A program made the position numbers and the translations under genes. From an uncultured Bacteroidales bacterium (lineage in GTDB: Bacteria > Bacteroidota > Bacteroidia > Bacteroidales > F082): 49,816 nt of DNA. Shown piece after piece: positions 33,989 through 41,759 of this stretch. The notes beneath the pieces are model-generated. The model had not been told where the DNA came from and searched no databases. It worked only from the letters and a program-made list of their open reading frames with translations. The stretch covers positions 1 to 49,816 of the forward strand of contig CAMHJX010000024.1 of assembly GCA_946185535.1 (NCBI GenBank), given 5' to 3'. How positions within the stretch are numbered: the stretch's first letter is position 1; each line of letters begins with the position of its first letter.

Positions 33989-34149
33989 GAAATAAGTCAG
34001 GGATCAGGTATGACCTTCCGAAAGTCCGCGCGGTGGCCTATCGTTTCAGTGCGACTTACCTCCTGCATTCTGCGGCAACCCTACGGGTGGAAATCGGGAT
34101 GAGAGAACACCGACAACAGGACTCTTTAGATTTCCATCCGTTTTTTTTG
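33989..34149 (+). ncRNA. Orphan structured small RNA (family not recognised)
   Basis: An RNA of about 160 nt is delimited by a good promoter and a strong terminator, with no open frame of note. The 3' end is a 12-bp stem, CGGGTGGAAATC (34085-34096) with GATTTCCATCCG (34129-34140, one G-U), followed by eight T. Internally, ATAAGTC (about 33992-33998) can pair with GACTTAC (about 34053-34059), and AGGTATGACCT forms a small hairpin. It does not carry the 4.5S SRP, RNase P, tmRNA or common riboswitch signatures. It could be a Bacteroidales-specific small RNA or an unrecognised regulatory element. Confidence 0.6.
34085..34148 (+). terminator. Rho-independent terminator of the orphan RNA
   Basis: A 12-bp stem (34085-34096 with 34129-34140, one G-U pair) encloses a 32-base structured loop and is followed by TTTTTTTT. 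Confidence 0.75.
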
Positions 34150-34214
34150 TTGTTATGCTCATTCAAAACAATCCTGTTGTAGTGCATAAGTTATCATTTT
34201 AGTTAATACTTAAC

Positions 34215-34286
34215 TCACATCATTTCGACCACCGTGGCATAACTCGGGAGCTCGGTTGGTGTGCCTAATGGAACTCTTGATGTCAT
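34215..34286 (-). CDS. Possible 23-residue small ORF
   Basis: This short frame (start MTSRVPLGTPTEL, end ATVVEMM) begins 12 bases downstream of a perfect minus-strand -7 element (TATCTTTG, 34298-34305), so it would be translated from an almost leaderless message. It could be a real micropeptide, a leader, or a remnant of a longer gene. Nothing downstream is clearly controlled by it. Confidence 0.3.
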   Translation of the reverse strand: MTSRVPLGTPTELPSYATVVEMM

Positions 34287-34374
34287 TGTTTGCGCTGCAA
34301 AGATACGGGTTTTCGGGACATAGGATGGTGAAGGATATAAACCACGGTATTTTTGCATGAGATTGATTATTATG

Positions 34375-34382
34375 TATCTTTG
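34375..34382 (+). promoter_or_regulatory. -7 promoter element of the DUF3267 gene
   Basis: TATCTTTG matches TAnnTTTG, 23 bases before the ATG at 34406. A second match, TATTTTTG, lies at 34348-34355. Confidence 0.6.
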
Positions 34383-34405
34383 CGCCGTTTTTATCTGACA
34401 CGACC

Positions 34406-35043
34406 ATGGATGACGAGAAGAACAGAAAACTAAGCGCGAGAGAGCAACGACGCTTGGACGTCTTTGAGAAGACCAGCGAAGCCCTCGTCGGGCAGGGCTA
34501 CAAGAGGAACGACCTGAACATCAGTGTCGTCAAGGCCAACCTCTTCGTCCTATTGCTCGCCATCCCGGTGACCGCCATCGGCGTGTTGCTTTTTGCTTGG
34601 AAGAATCCCATGCGCTGCTGAGGCTGACGCCCAAGGCGAGTCTGCTGTTTGCCGTCATATTCATAGTGCTCATCGTGGCCCACGAGCTTATCCACGGCCT
34701 GACTTGGAGCGTGTTTGCAGAGCATCATTTCAAAGACATCGATTTCGGGTTCATGAAGGAGTACTTGACACCTTACTGCACCTGTGCCACGCCCCTGACG
34801 AAGCGCCATTACATCTGGGGCGCTTTGATGCCATGCATCGTCCTTGGGATCATCCCTGCCCTCTTGGGGATCCTGTTGGGTTCGGGGCTGTTGTTCTGGA
34901 TCGGCATCGTCATGACGCTCTCGGCGGGCGGGGATCTCATGATTGTGTGGAAGGTGATGAGGTATAAGAAGCAGGAAGGGTCAGAGGAGATCCTGATTTA
35001 TGATCATCCAACACAGGCCGGGTCGGTGATTTTTGAGAAGTAA
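34406..35043 (+). pseudogene. Frameshifted DUF3267 family membrane protein
   Basis: Two overlapping frames together encode one protein. The first (34406-34621) gives an N-terminal charged part and a membrane helix (NLFVLLLAIPVTAIGVLLF). The second, shifted by -1 relative to the first, continues from about 34597 to 35043 with ASLLFAVIFIVLIVAHELIHGLTWSVF, the HExxH-type metal motif of DUF3267, and two further helices. A single-base loss in or near the T5 run at about 34590-34594 would explain the break. It has a good promoter. A sequencing error is equally possible; no slippery heptamer for programmed frameshifting was seen. Confidence 0.75.
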
Positions 35044-35138
35044 TATGTAGCCTTGTCGCAATGCGTCTTCAGGTAAGGTGTCCTTCCTTCCAGATACACC
35101 CTTTTGTTCACCTCCAGCATCATCGATTGATAACTTTT

Positions 35139-35240
35139 CGCATGCTCTAAGCATACCCTAAGCATACCCTAGGCATACCCTAAGCATACCCTAGGCATAC
35201 CCTTCGCATATCCTAGGCATACCCAACCATACCCTTTGAG
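35139..35240. repeat. 11-bp tandem repeat array
   Basis: About eight to nine units of the type AGCATACCCTA, alternating AAGCATACCCT and AGGCATACCCT with minor changes (CGCATGCTCTA first, CGCATATCCTA seventh). The last unit runs into CCATACCCTTTGAGTATGG, which folds into a hairpin. Confidence 0.9.
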
Positions 35241-35371
35241 TATGGCTAGAGCGAAGGAAGAGCGAAGGAAATCCTGGTAAAATTATGCGAAGAGGTTGAC
35301 TTCCTATGAGCCGTATGGTTTGTGGGGAGTTTTTTTGAGGATGATAACCAATGCCAAACCGAAAAATTATT

Positions 35372-35379
35372 TATATTTG
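35372..35379 (+). promoter_or_regulatory. -7 promoter element of the defence operon
   Basis: TATATTTG matches TAnnTTTG, 20 bases before the first ATG. No clear -33 TTG is found at the usual spacing, so expression may be weak or factor-dependent. Confidence 0.6.
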
Positions 35380-35399
35380 CAAGCTTAATTTTATAGTAA

Positions 35400-36266
35400 A
35401 TGAGTTATTCAAAATATGTGTTTTCTGGGCATGAATCTTTTCCTTGCAAGACGCTTTGGTTGAAAAAGGGATACGATTTTGTTGTGCAGGGGAGGGATTT
35501 TAACAGGCCGGATGCTGTAGTTCATTTGGGCGTTGGTAAGAATATGGTGGCATCCATCCGCTTTTGGCTTAAAGCTTTCGGAATTTGTGAGGGCAACCAG
35601 CAGACTTGGTTGGGTAAATATCTGTTTAATGAAGAAAATGGTAAAGACAGATTTATAGAAGACCTAGCTACGCTTTGGCTCCTGCATTTTACTCTTGTTT
35701 TCAGTCAAGAAGCAACTCTTTATCATCTGTTTTTCTGTGATTATCAGAAGGGGCATACACAGTTTGAACGTGATCAGGTTGTAACCTACGTGAAACTGGA
35801 TATGATTGAGGCAGGTAAGCAGAATCTCTTCAATGAAAATACTGTCAAGAAAGATGTTGCCGTATTGATTCAGAATTATACCCTGCCACGTAAAGCACAA
35901 TCGAATGAAGACTTTTCCTCCATGTTGATTGACCTTGATCTTATCAGACAAAATGCCGAGGGTAAAGGTTATTACTTCAACATAGAGGGTAAGAGAAAAG
36001 TGCAGAAAGAAATCTTTATGTATGCTCTGTTGAGGCTGAAAGAAAGGGAAGGTGACAACACCATTTCCTATGAAACCGTTCAAGATGAGATTGGCCTTGT
36101 GTTTTGCATGCAGGACCATGAGACTATCGAGATGCTGAAACAACTGGCGAAGGACTACTCAGAATATATGTCCTATAGTGACAACGCTGGCATCCGCATG
36201 GTACAGTTTACTAAAGATTTGGATAAGGAACAAGTTTTAAATGACTACTATGAAAAGAACGTTTAG
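35400..36266 (+). CDS. DUF4007 family protein, SspB-like
   Basis: This 288-residue protein starts with the DUF4007 signature: KYVFSGHESFPCKTLWLKKG (residues 5-24), DAVVHLGVGKNMVASIRFWL (about 39-58) and DLATLWLLHFTL (about 88). The C-terminal half is helical and looks like a winged-helix region. From memory of the family, DUF4007 proteins occur beside PAPS-reductase-like proteins in DNA phosphorothioation loci, where SspB nicks DNA for sulfur insertion. Nicking activity here is inferred, not seen. It opens the operon, and its end overlaps the next gene by about 26 bases (or 17 if the second ATG at 36250 is used). Confidence 0.82.
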   Translation: MSYSKYVFSGHESFPCKTLWLKKGYDFVVQGRDFNRPDAVVHLGVGKNMVASIRFWLKAFGICEGNQQTWLGKYLFNEENGKDRFIEDLATLWLLHFTLVFSQEATLYHLFFCDYQKGHTQFERDQVVTYVKLDMIEAGKQNLFNENTVKKDVAVLIQNYTLPRKAQSNEDFSSMLIDLDLIRQNAEGKGYYFNIEGKRKVQKEIFMYALLRLKEREGDNTISYETVQDEIGLVFCMQDHETIEMLKQLAKDYSEYMSYSDNAGIRMVQFTKDLDKEQVLNDYYEKNV

Positions 36267-39200
36267 TTTATCCGCTAATATAGAGAACGGCTTTGCTGAG
36301 GGCGCTCAATACATAGTAACACCCAATGCCAAAAAAGCAATTAGTAGCATTGTGAATGACTTTCATACAGGGATCCATTCCTTTACGATTATTGGTTCAT
36401 ACGGCACTGGCAAGTCAAGTTTCCTTTTGGCTTTGGAATCAGATTTGAAAAGACGAGGCAAAACACCTTATCTGTTGGAGGCCAAGAATCTTCTCGGTAA
36501 TTCTGATGTTGAAATCATGAACATTGTAGGGGATTACACCGAGTTATCAACACTCCTTCGCCGAAGTCTGAATGCAGAGGACACAACAAATAGTGTGCTT
36601 GATGAGCTTAAGACCTATTACAATAAGAGTCAGAAGCAGGGAAAATTTTTGCTGATTGTCATTGATGAATTTGGTAAGGTATTGGAACACGCTGCAAAGA
36701 ACAATCCTGAAAAGGAGTTGTATTTCCTTCAGAAATTGGCTGAGTTTGTGAATGTTCCATCCCGCCAAATTCTATTGCTGACCACCTTGCATCAAAACTT
36801 CAGTGCCTATGCCAAGGGATTGACTGAAACGCAAGTCAATGAGTGGAAGAAAGTAAAAGGACGGTTCAAGGAAATTACTTTCGTGGAGCCAATAGAACAG
36901 CTGCTTTATCTTGCAGCAAAGCAGATGCAAGGAAACAATTATAATGAAGTTCCCGCTTGTGCAATTTCCCTTTATGAACTGGCAAAAAGTACAGGCTTTG
37001 TTTCCAGTGACTTTCTCGTTGATACGGCGAAGCAACTCTATCCGCTCGATTTATTCTCAGCATACGCCATTACGACCGCTATTCAACGATATGGGCAGAA
37101 TGAGCGTTCTCTGTTTACGTTCTTGGCTTCTCTAGGAAGTATCTCAACAGATGAACAGTTATACAATCTTCAGAAAGTATACGATTACGTCTATTACAGT
37201 TTCTATTCTTATTTGAAAGATGCCAATGCCGACTCAATGAGTTGGAGCTCAATGCAGATTTCCATCGAAAGAGTGGAAGGACAGAGTTGGGATTCTGAGG
37301 AACAAATGCTTTATGCCATCAACATCATCAAAGCAATTGGATTGCTCAATCTTTTTGGGGTCGCTGGGTTCCGATTGTCTAAAGAGTCGCTTGCGGAATA
37401 TGCGACTCTCGCGATGGACATTCCAGATGCAAAGAACATAATAGAAAAGCTGGAAAGCAAGAAGATTATTCGCTATGCTGCCTATAAAGACCGTGTGATA
37501 CTGTTTGAAGGTACGGATGTGGACCTTGAGGCTGAGATTCGCGAGGCAGGGTTGATGGTTTCACGACCTGTTGCTTTTGTGGATGAACTAACCGTATTCT
37601 TCAATCACCGTATTTCTCCTGTGAAAGCCCATTTTTATCAAAAAGGCACACCCCGTTTCTTTGACTACAAACTGTTTGAGGAACCAACGGAGTTGGTGCC
37701 TAAGGGTGATACTGACGGTTATATAGAACTGATATTTTCAACAAGGAAAGATGCGTTGGAAGAGATCAAGAGATTTAGCGTTGATTCTGAACATGCTTTG
37801 ATTTTTGCCCTCTTCATTGATACGGACAACATCATAGACCATCTGTATAATATTAAGAAATACAACTACTTGACGGATAAGGTTATCAAGAAAGAAGACC
37901 TCGTTGCTGTCAAGGAAATTCAGAAACTGAAAGAATACGAAGAGAATCTGCTGAACAAAGCTATTAGCGACAATCTTTTCTCCTATAAGAATCGCGTGGT
38001 TTGGATATTCAAGGGTGAAGTGCAGAAGGTGGAGTCTCATCGTGATTTCAACATATTGTTGTCAAGCGTATGTGATGAGATATACAGCGAGACACCTGTG
38101 ATGAACAATGAACTGTTCAACAAGCATAAACTGAGTGGTACCATTACGGCAGCGAGAAAAAGTTATTTAACCAACCTCATTGAGCATAGTAATGAAGAGG
38201 ATCTTGGATTTTCGGAAGACAAGTTTCCACCAGAAAAGACCATATACTTCTCACTGTTGAAAAACACAGGGTTACATCAAGATGGTGAGTTCGCAGATGC
38301 TCCTGCAAATGAAGGGTTTCTTTCTGTATGGACTGCATGTGAAGATTTTCTGAAGAGTACAGAAAACAAAGCCCGAAAGGTTTCAGAGCTGATAAAGATT
38401 CTTTCTACTCAGCCTTACAAACTGAAACAAGGCTTTTTGGACTTTTGGATTCCCACATACTTGTTTATTAAGAGGCAGGACTTTGCCCTCTATGATGCCT
38501 CAAAAGGCGCATTTATGCCGGAGGTGAATATGGAGTTTTTCGACTTGTTGCAAAAACACCCGCAGGACTTCGAGGTAAAGAAGTTTGCTGTAGATGGGGT
38601 GAAGTTAGGTTTCTTTAACCAGTACCGTCGCTTTATCAATCTTGGCGATGAGTTTAACATCACCAAGGATAGCTTCATAGAGACCATTAAACCATTCCTC
38701 TCTTTCTATGCCCGATTGGATGATTACACTAAATACACCCGCAAGTTCGACCATGCGTCAACAATGAAGTTCCGCGATGTGCTGGCAAAGGCAAAAGACC
38801 CGGAAAAGGCTTTCTTTGAAGATTTACCAGAGGCTTTGGGCTTCAATCAGGAAAAGTTGAAACAAGAGGAGTTTATCCGAGAGTATGGCATTATTATTCA
38901 GCGGGCCATCCGTGAACTACGTTCTTGTTATTCAAGATTGATTGACCGTATTGAGGAACGGTTGGTAGATGGATTCGGCTTGCAGTCCTGCGATTACAAT
39001 GAGTATGTCGTTGAAGTGCGCGAAAGGCTTGCCCATGTGAAAACCTATCTTTTGACAGACAAGCAACGCGAGTTCTACCATCACGTTATGACAGAGTATG
39101 ACAATCGTACACAGTGGTACCAATCAATCTGCTACACCATCTTGGAACAACGTCTTGACTCTCTTCGTGACGAACAAGAAGACAAACTGGCAGATGATTT

Positions 39201-39468
39201 GGTGTATCTGTTCCGTGAGTGTGAAAAATATTCATCTATCTCGCAACGGTTGACCGATTCAGAAACGAGTGATGCCTATTCGTTTGATATGGTGACAAAT
39301 AAAGGGACCAATGTTAGAACACAGACCTACATTCTACCCGAGAAAGAAAAAAAACGTGCTTTGGAATTGGAAGAACATATCAACAACATTCTTTCTGGTG
39401 ACAACAATGTTGATGTTTGCACGTTATTGGCGATACTTAACAAGAAATTAAATACAGGAAAAATATGA
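36241..39468 (+). CDS. Large P-loop ATPase, SspC-like
   Basis: This 1075-residue protein has a Walker A IGSYGTGKSSF (about residues 51-61), Walker B LLIVIDEFGKVLE (about 136-148) and a sensor-like LLLTTLHQNFSAYA (about 178). The ATPase core fills roughly the first 330 residues. The long remainder is helical, with no second P-loop and no recognised nuclease motif. By position after the DUF4007 gene it corresponds to the SspC-type ATPase of phosphorothioation systems; similar ATPases also occur in BREX- and Dnd-restriction loci. The stop overlaps the next start (ATGA). The role as motor or scaffold on DNA is inferred. Confidence 0.75.
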   Translation: MTTMKRTFSLSANIENGFAEGAQYIVTPNAKKAISSIVNDFHTGIHSFTIIGSYGTGKSSFLLALESDLKRRGKTPYLLEAKNLLGNSDVEIMNIVGDYTELSTLLRRSLNAEDTTNSVLDELKTYYNKSQKQGKFLLIVIDEFGKVLEHAAKNNPEKELYFLQKLAEFVNVPSRQILLLTTLHQNFSAYAKGLTETQVNEWKKVKGRFKEITFVEPIEQLLYLAAKQMQGNNYNEVPACAISLYELAKSTGFVSSDFLVDTAKQLYPLDLFSAYAITTAIQRYGQNERSLFTFLASLGSISTDEQLYNLQKVYDYVYYSFYSYLKDANADSMSWSSMQISIERVEGQSWDSEEQMLYAINIIKAIGLLNLFGVAGFRLSKESLAEYATLAMDIPDAKNIIEKLESKKIIRYAAYKDRVILFEGTDVDLEAEIREAGLMVSRPVAFVDELTVFFNHRISPVKAHFYQKGTPRFFDYKLFEEPTELVPKGDTDGYIELIFSTRKDALEEIKRFSVDSEHALIFALFIDTDNIIDHLYNIKKYNYLTDKVIKKEDLVAVKEIQKLKEYEENLLNKAISDNLFSYKNRVVWIFKGEVQKVESHRDFNILLSSVCDEIYSETPVMNNELFNKHKLSGTITAARKSYLTNLIEHSNEEDLGFSEDKFPPEKTIYFSLLKNTGLHQDGEFADAPANEGFLSVWTACEDFLKSTENKARKVSELIKILSTQPYKLKQGFLDFWIPTYLFIKRQDFALYDASKGAFMPEVNMEFFDLLQKHPQDFEVKKFAVDGVKLGFFNQYRRFINLGDEFNITKDSFIETIKPFLSFYARLDDYTKYTRKFDHASTMKFRDVLAKAKDPEKAFFEDLPEALGFNQEKLKQEEFIREYGIIIQRAIRELRSCYSRLIDRIEERLVDGFGLQSCDYNEYVVEVRERLAHVKTYLLTDKQREFYHHVMTEYDNRTQWYQSICYTILEQRLDSLRDEQEDKLADDLVYLFRECEKYSSISQRLTDSETSDAYSFDMVTNKGTNVRTQTYILPEKEKKRALELEEHINNILSGDNNVDVCTLLAILNKKLNTGKI

Positions 39469-40595
39469 TTAATACTGTATCGATTAAAAACTATAAGTCT
39501 GTAGTGGACGTAAGTTTGCCGCTAGGAAGATTTAATCTTCTAATAGGCGCGAATGGCTGCGGCAAGTCGAATATCCTCGAAGGAATTGCTATGGGGGCTG
39601 CGGCAAGTTCCAACAAGTTGGATTATGAATATTTCGCCAACAGGGGAATACGTGTAGTGGAACCTCGTTTGATGACATCAGCGTTTACTGAAAAACAAGA
39701 CGAAACAATATTGGTCTCCATAAGACTCGACGGAGACATAGTGGCCAATTATCCTATAGTTTATAACAAGAATGCCAAACCTGCCCGATGGGAATGTGGC
39801 GTTAAATTCGATGAGGCTCTTTCGAAAAGTGATAGTGCCCAAGATTTGTTTCAAGAATTGGAGAATCGACTTGGGTCTAAGGTGACAATTGCCCTTGATC
39901 CCTCAAGTAATAGGTGGACGGCAGTAGCAGGAAATGACTTGTTAGACAAGTTCCTTATATATTCCCTCGAAGAAAATAAACTCCGCAAAGCAGACGATTC
40001 AAACCGTACCTATCCTTTAGGCCGTCATGGTGAAGGCTTATTCGCATATATTAAAGAGTTGTCCCAACAGCCTGAAGGTATAGAGATTATCAACGAGATA
40101 AAAGAAAACCTCAAGGTCCTTGATTGGTTTGACGACATGGAGGTTCCTTCTGGCCAATTGTCTATGGAGTTTAATCTAAAACTCAAAGACAGTTACTTGG
40201 CTGATACCATAAATGCCTTTGACCAGCGCAGCACAAATGAGGGTTTCTTATATCTGCTCTTCTACCTCACGCTTGTCATATCCGATGAGACGCCTCGTTT
40301 CTTTGCCATTGAGAATATTGACACGGCATTCAATCCGAAACTATGTCGTGAAGTAACGCGTCGATTGATAGAATTGGCACGAAAGCACAACAAACAGATT
40401 ATCGCTACAACCCATAATGCAGCGGTACTTGATGGAATGAATCTCTTTGAGGATGATGTTCGTTTACACGTTGTTCGTCGTAATATTGACGGTTATACTA
40501 AGACGAACAGGGTGACTTTGAAGGATGATATGACGATGCCTCTCTCTGAGGCATGGGTGAAAGGCTTTATTGGTGGACTCCCTGATAACTTCTAA
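39465..40595 (+). CDS. AAA_21 (RecF/OLD-like) ATPase
   Basis: This 376-residue ABC-type ATPase starts MINTVSIKNYKSVVDVSLPL, has Walker A LIGANGCGKSNIL (about 27-39), and a C-terminal head with FFAIENIDTAFNPKLCREV (about 277-295) and IIATTHNAAVLDGM (about 308). A helical insertion lies between the halves. The Walker B carries ENIDTAFNP in place of the usual DEPE. No TOPRIM nuclease follows, so it is not a complete OLD enzyme. It is an addition not found in the minimal SspBCD set as I know it. ATGA coupling to the large ATPase points to joint function. Confidence 0.8.
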   Translation: MINTVSIKNYKSVVDVSLPLGRFNLLIGANGCGKSNILEGIAMGAAASSNKLDYEYFANRGIRVVEPRLMTSAFTEKQDETILVSIRLDGDIVANYPIVYNKNAKPARWECGVKFDEALSKSDSAQDLFQELENRLGSKVTIALDPSSNRWTAVAGNDLLDKFLIYSLEENKLRKADDSNRTYPLGRHGEGLFAYIKELSQQPEGIEIINEIKENLKVLDWFDDMEVPSGQLSMEFNLKLKDSYLADTINAFDQRSTNEGFLYLLFYLTLVISDETPRFFAIENIDTAFNPKLCREVTRRLIELARKHNKQIIATTHNAAVLDGMNLFEDDVRLHVVRRNIDGYTKTNRVTLKDDMTMPLSEAWVKGFIGGLPDNF

Positions 40596-40646
40596 ACGGA
40601 AACAGCTATGGCTTCAATTCATTAAAGAAGAAATCGCGGAAACGGT

Positions 40647-41747
40647 ATGAATGTACGGCATATATTAGGCATATCAGGTGGAAAGGATAGTGCGGCACTC
40701 GCCATCTATCTGAAGCAGAAATACCCGACATTGAAAATCGAGTATTACAATTCAGATACTGGCTGCGAGTTGGCTGAGACCGAGACGCTTATCAATCGTT
40801 TGGAAGCCTATTTGGGGAAAATAGAACGGCTACGTGCTGCCGAGGGTAGTCCTGAGCCAACGCCTTTCCATCATTTCCTTAAGGCTATGGGCGGATTCTT
40901 ACCCTCTCCACAAGCTCGTTGGTGTACTCAAAAGATGAAATTGGCAGAATTTGAACGTTATGTTGGTGATGATTTGGCAATTTCATATGTTGGCATTAGG
41001 GGTGACGAGGACCGCGACGGCTATATTTCAAACAAGCCGAATATTCAGGCGGTTTTCCCTTTCCGTCGGAATATTTGGAGCATTGATGTGATAAACAAGG
41101 TTCTGCATAATGAGAATTTGGAACAATTGATAGCTCTGTATGACAATCTTTGCCCTGATGGAATGCTGAAAGAAGATATAATGGGGATTGTACGCAAGCC
41201 CTTGTCTAAAGCTTTTTATTATTCGAAGAAGATGAACGCATTGCTTGATTATGATGTCAAGTTGTTCAATCATGTTGTGTTCGAGTACCTAAAAACAACT
41301 GACTACCCTGTAGGTAAGTTGGATGAATTTCCATTGCTTGACAATATAGATGTGCTCGTGAAAGATGACATCTTTAGGATATTGAGGGAAAGTGGAGTCG
41401 GCGTTCCTGCCTATTATGAGGAAATCCCGTTTGAAGTGGATGGGAAAAAGGGGACTTATTGCAGAAGTCGTTCAGGATGCTATTTCTGTTTCTTCCAACA
41501 GAAAATCGAATGGATTTGGCTATATGAGCAACATCCTGACCTTTATGCAAAAGCGATGGAGTTTGAGAAAGACGGCTACACTTGGAACCAAGGCGAAAGC
41601 CTTGCCGACCTGTGCAAGCCTGAACGAGTCCGTCAAATCAAACTTGATATAATCAAACGCCAAGAAGAAAACCGCAAGCAAAGCAAGGGTACAACGCTTG
41701 TGGATATTCTTGGCAACGATATAATGTGTACCAATTGTTTTATTTAA
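40647..41747 (+). CDS. PAPS reductase family protein, SspD/DndC-like
   Basis: This 366-residue protein has the PP-loop ISGGKDSAALAIYL (residues 9-22), which binds ATP and activates a substrate by adenylation or pyrophosphate release. Cysteines in RWCTQKMK (about 92), YCRSRSGCYFCFFQQK (about 272-287) and the C-terminal CTNCFI are good candidates for Fe-S or sulfur-transfer ligands. YVGIRGDEDR (about 114) is the DndC-like signature. This fits enzymes that load sulfur into the DNA backbone in Dnd and Ssp systems. It is the strongest sign of DNA phosphorothioation in this locus, though tRNA thiolation cannot be fully excluded. Confidence 0.85.
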   Translation: MNVRHILGISGGKDSAALAIYLKQKYPTLKIEYYNSDTGCELAETETLINRLEAYLGKIERLRAAEGSPEPTPFHHFLKAMGGFLPSPQARWCTQKMKLAEFERYVGDDLAISYVGIRGDEDRDGYISNKPNIQAVFPFRRNIWSIDVINKVLHNENLEQLIALYDNLCPDGMLKEDIMGIVRKPLSKAFYYSKKMNALLDYDVKLFNHVVFEYLKTTDYPVGKLDEFPLLDNIDVLVKDDIFRILRESGVGVPAYYEEIPFEVDGKKGTYCRSRSGCYFCFFQQKIEWIWLYEQHPDLYAKAMEFEKDGYTWNQGESLADLCKPERVRQIKLDIIKRQEENRKQSKGTTLVDILGNDIMCTNCFI

Positions 41748-41759
41748 AACTTAGTAATT

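Larger units (their letters stand above)
35044..35399. other. Spacer in front of the defence operon
   Basis: This 356-base gap holds the 11-bp tandem repeat array (35139-35240), a CCATAC..GTATGG hairpin at its end, a second 11-bp direct repeat AGAGCGAAGGA x2 (35248-35269) and the operon promoter (35372-35379). No convincing gene is present. Confidence 0.6.

Noticed and set aside
33989-34149. SRP, RNase P or riboswitch identity for the orphan RNA
   Set aside because: The GGAAG/AGCA core of SRP RNA is missing, the GAAAGTCCG similarity to RNase P is short and the length is wrong, and no gene is placed directly downstream as for a riboswitch.
35004-35123. 39-codon minus-strand frame opposite the end of the DUF3267 gene
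   Set aside because: Although the peptide looks gene-like (VNKRVYLEGRTPYLKTHCDK), more than a quarter of it overlaps the convergent DUF3267 coding end, and no promoter was found; it may be a remnant.
35139-35240. Possible CRISPR array
   Set aside because: The 11-bp units are directly adjacent, with no unique spacers and no cas genes nearby.
36241-39468. Calling the large ATPase a BREX component
   Set aside because: No BREX methylase, PglZ or Lon-like genes are nearby; the neighbours point to a phosphorothioation-type locus.
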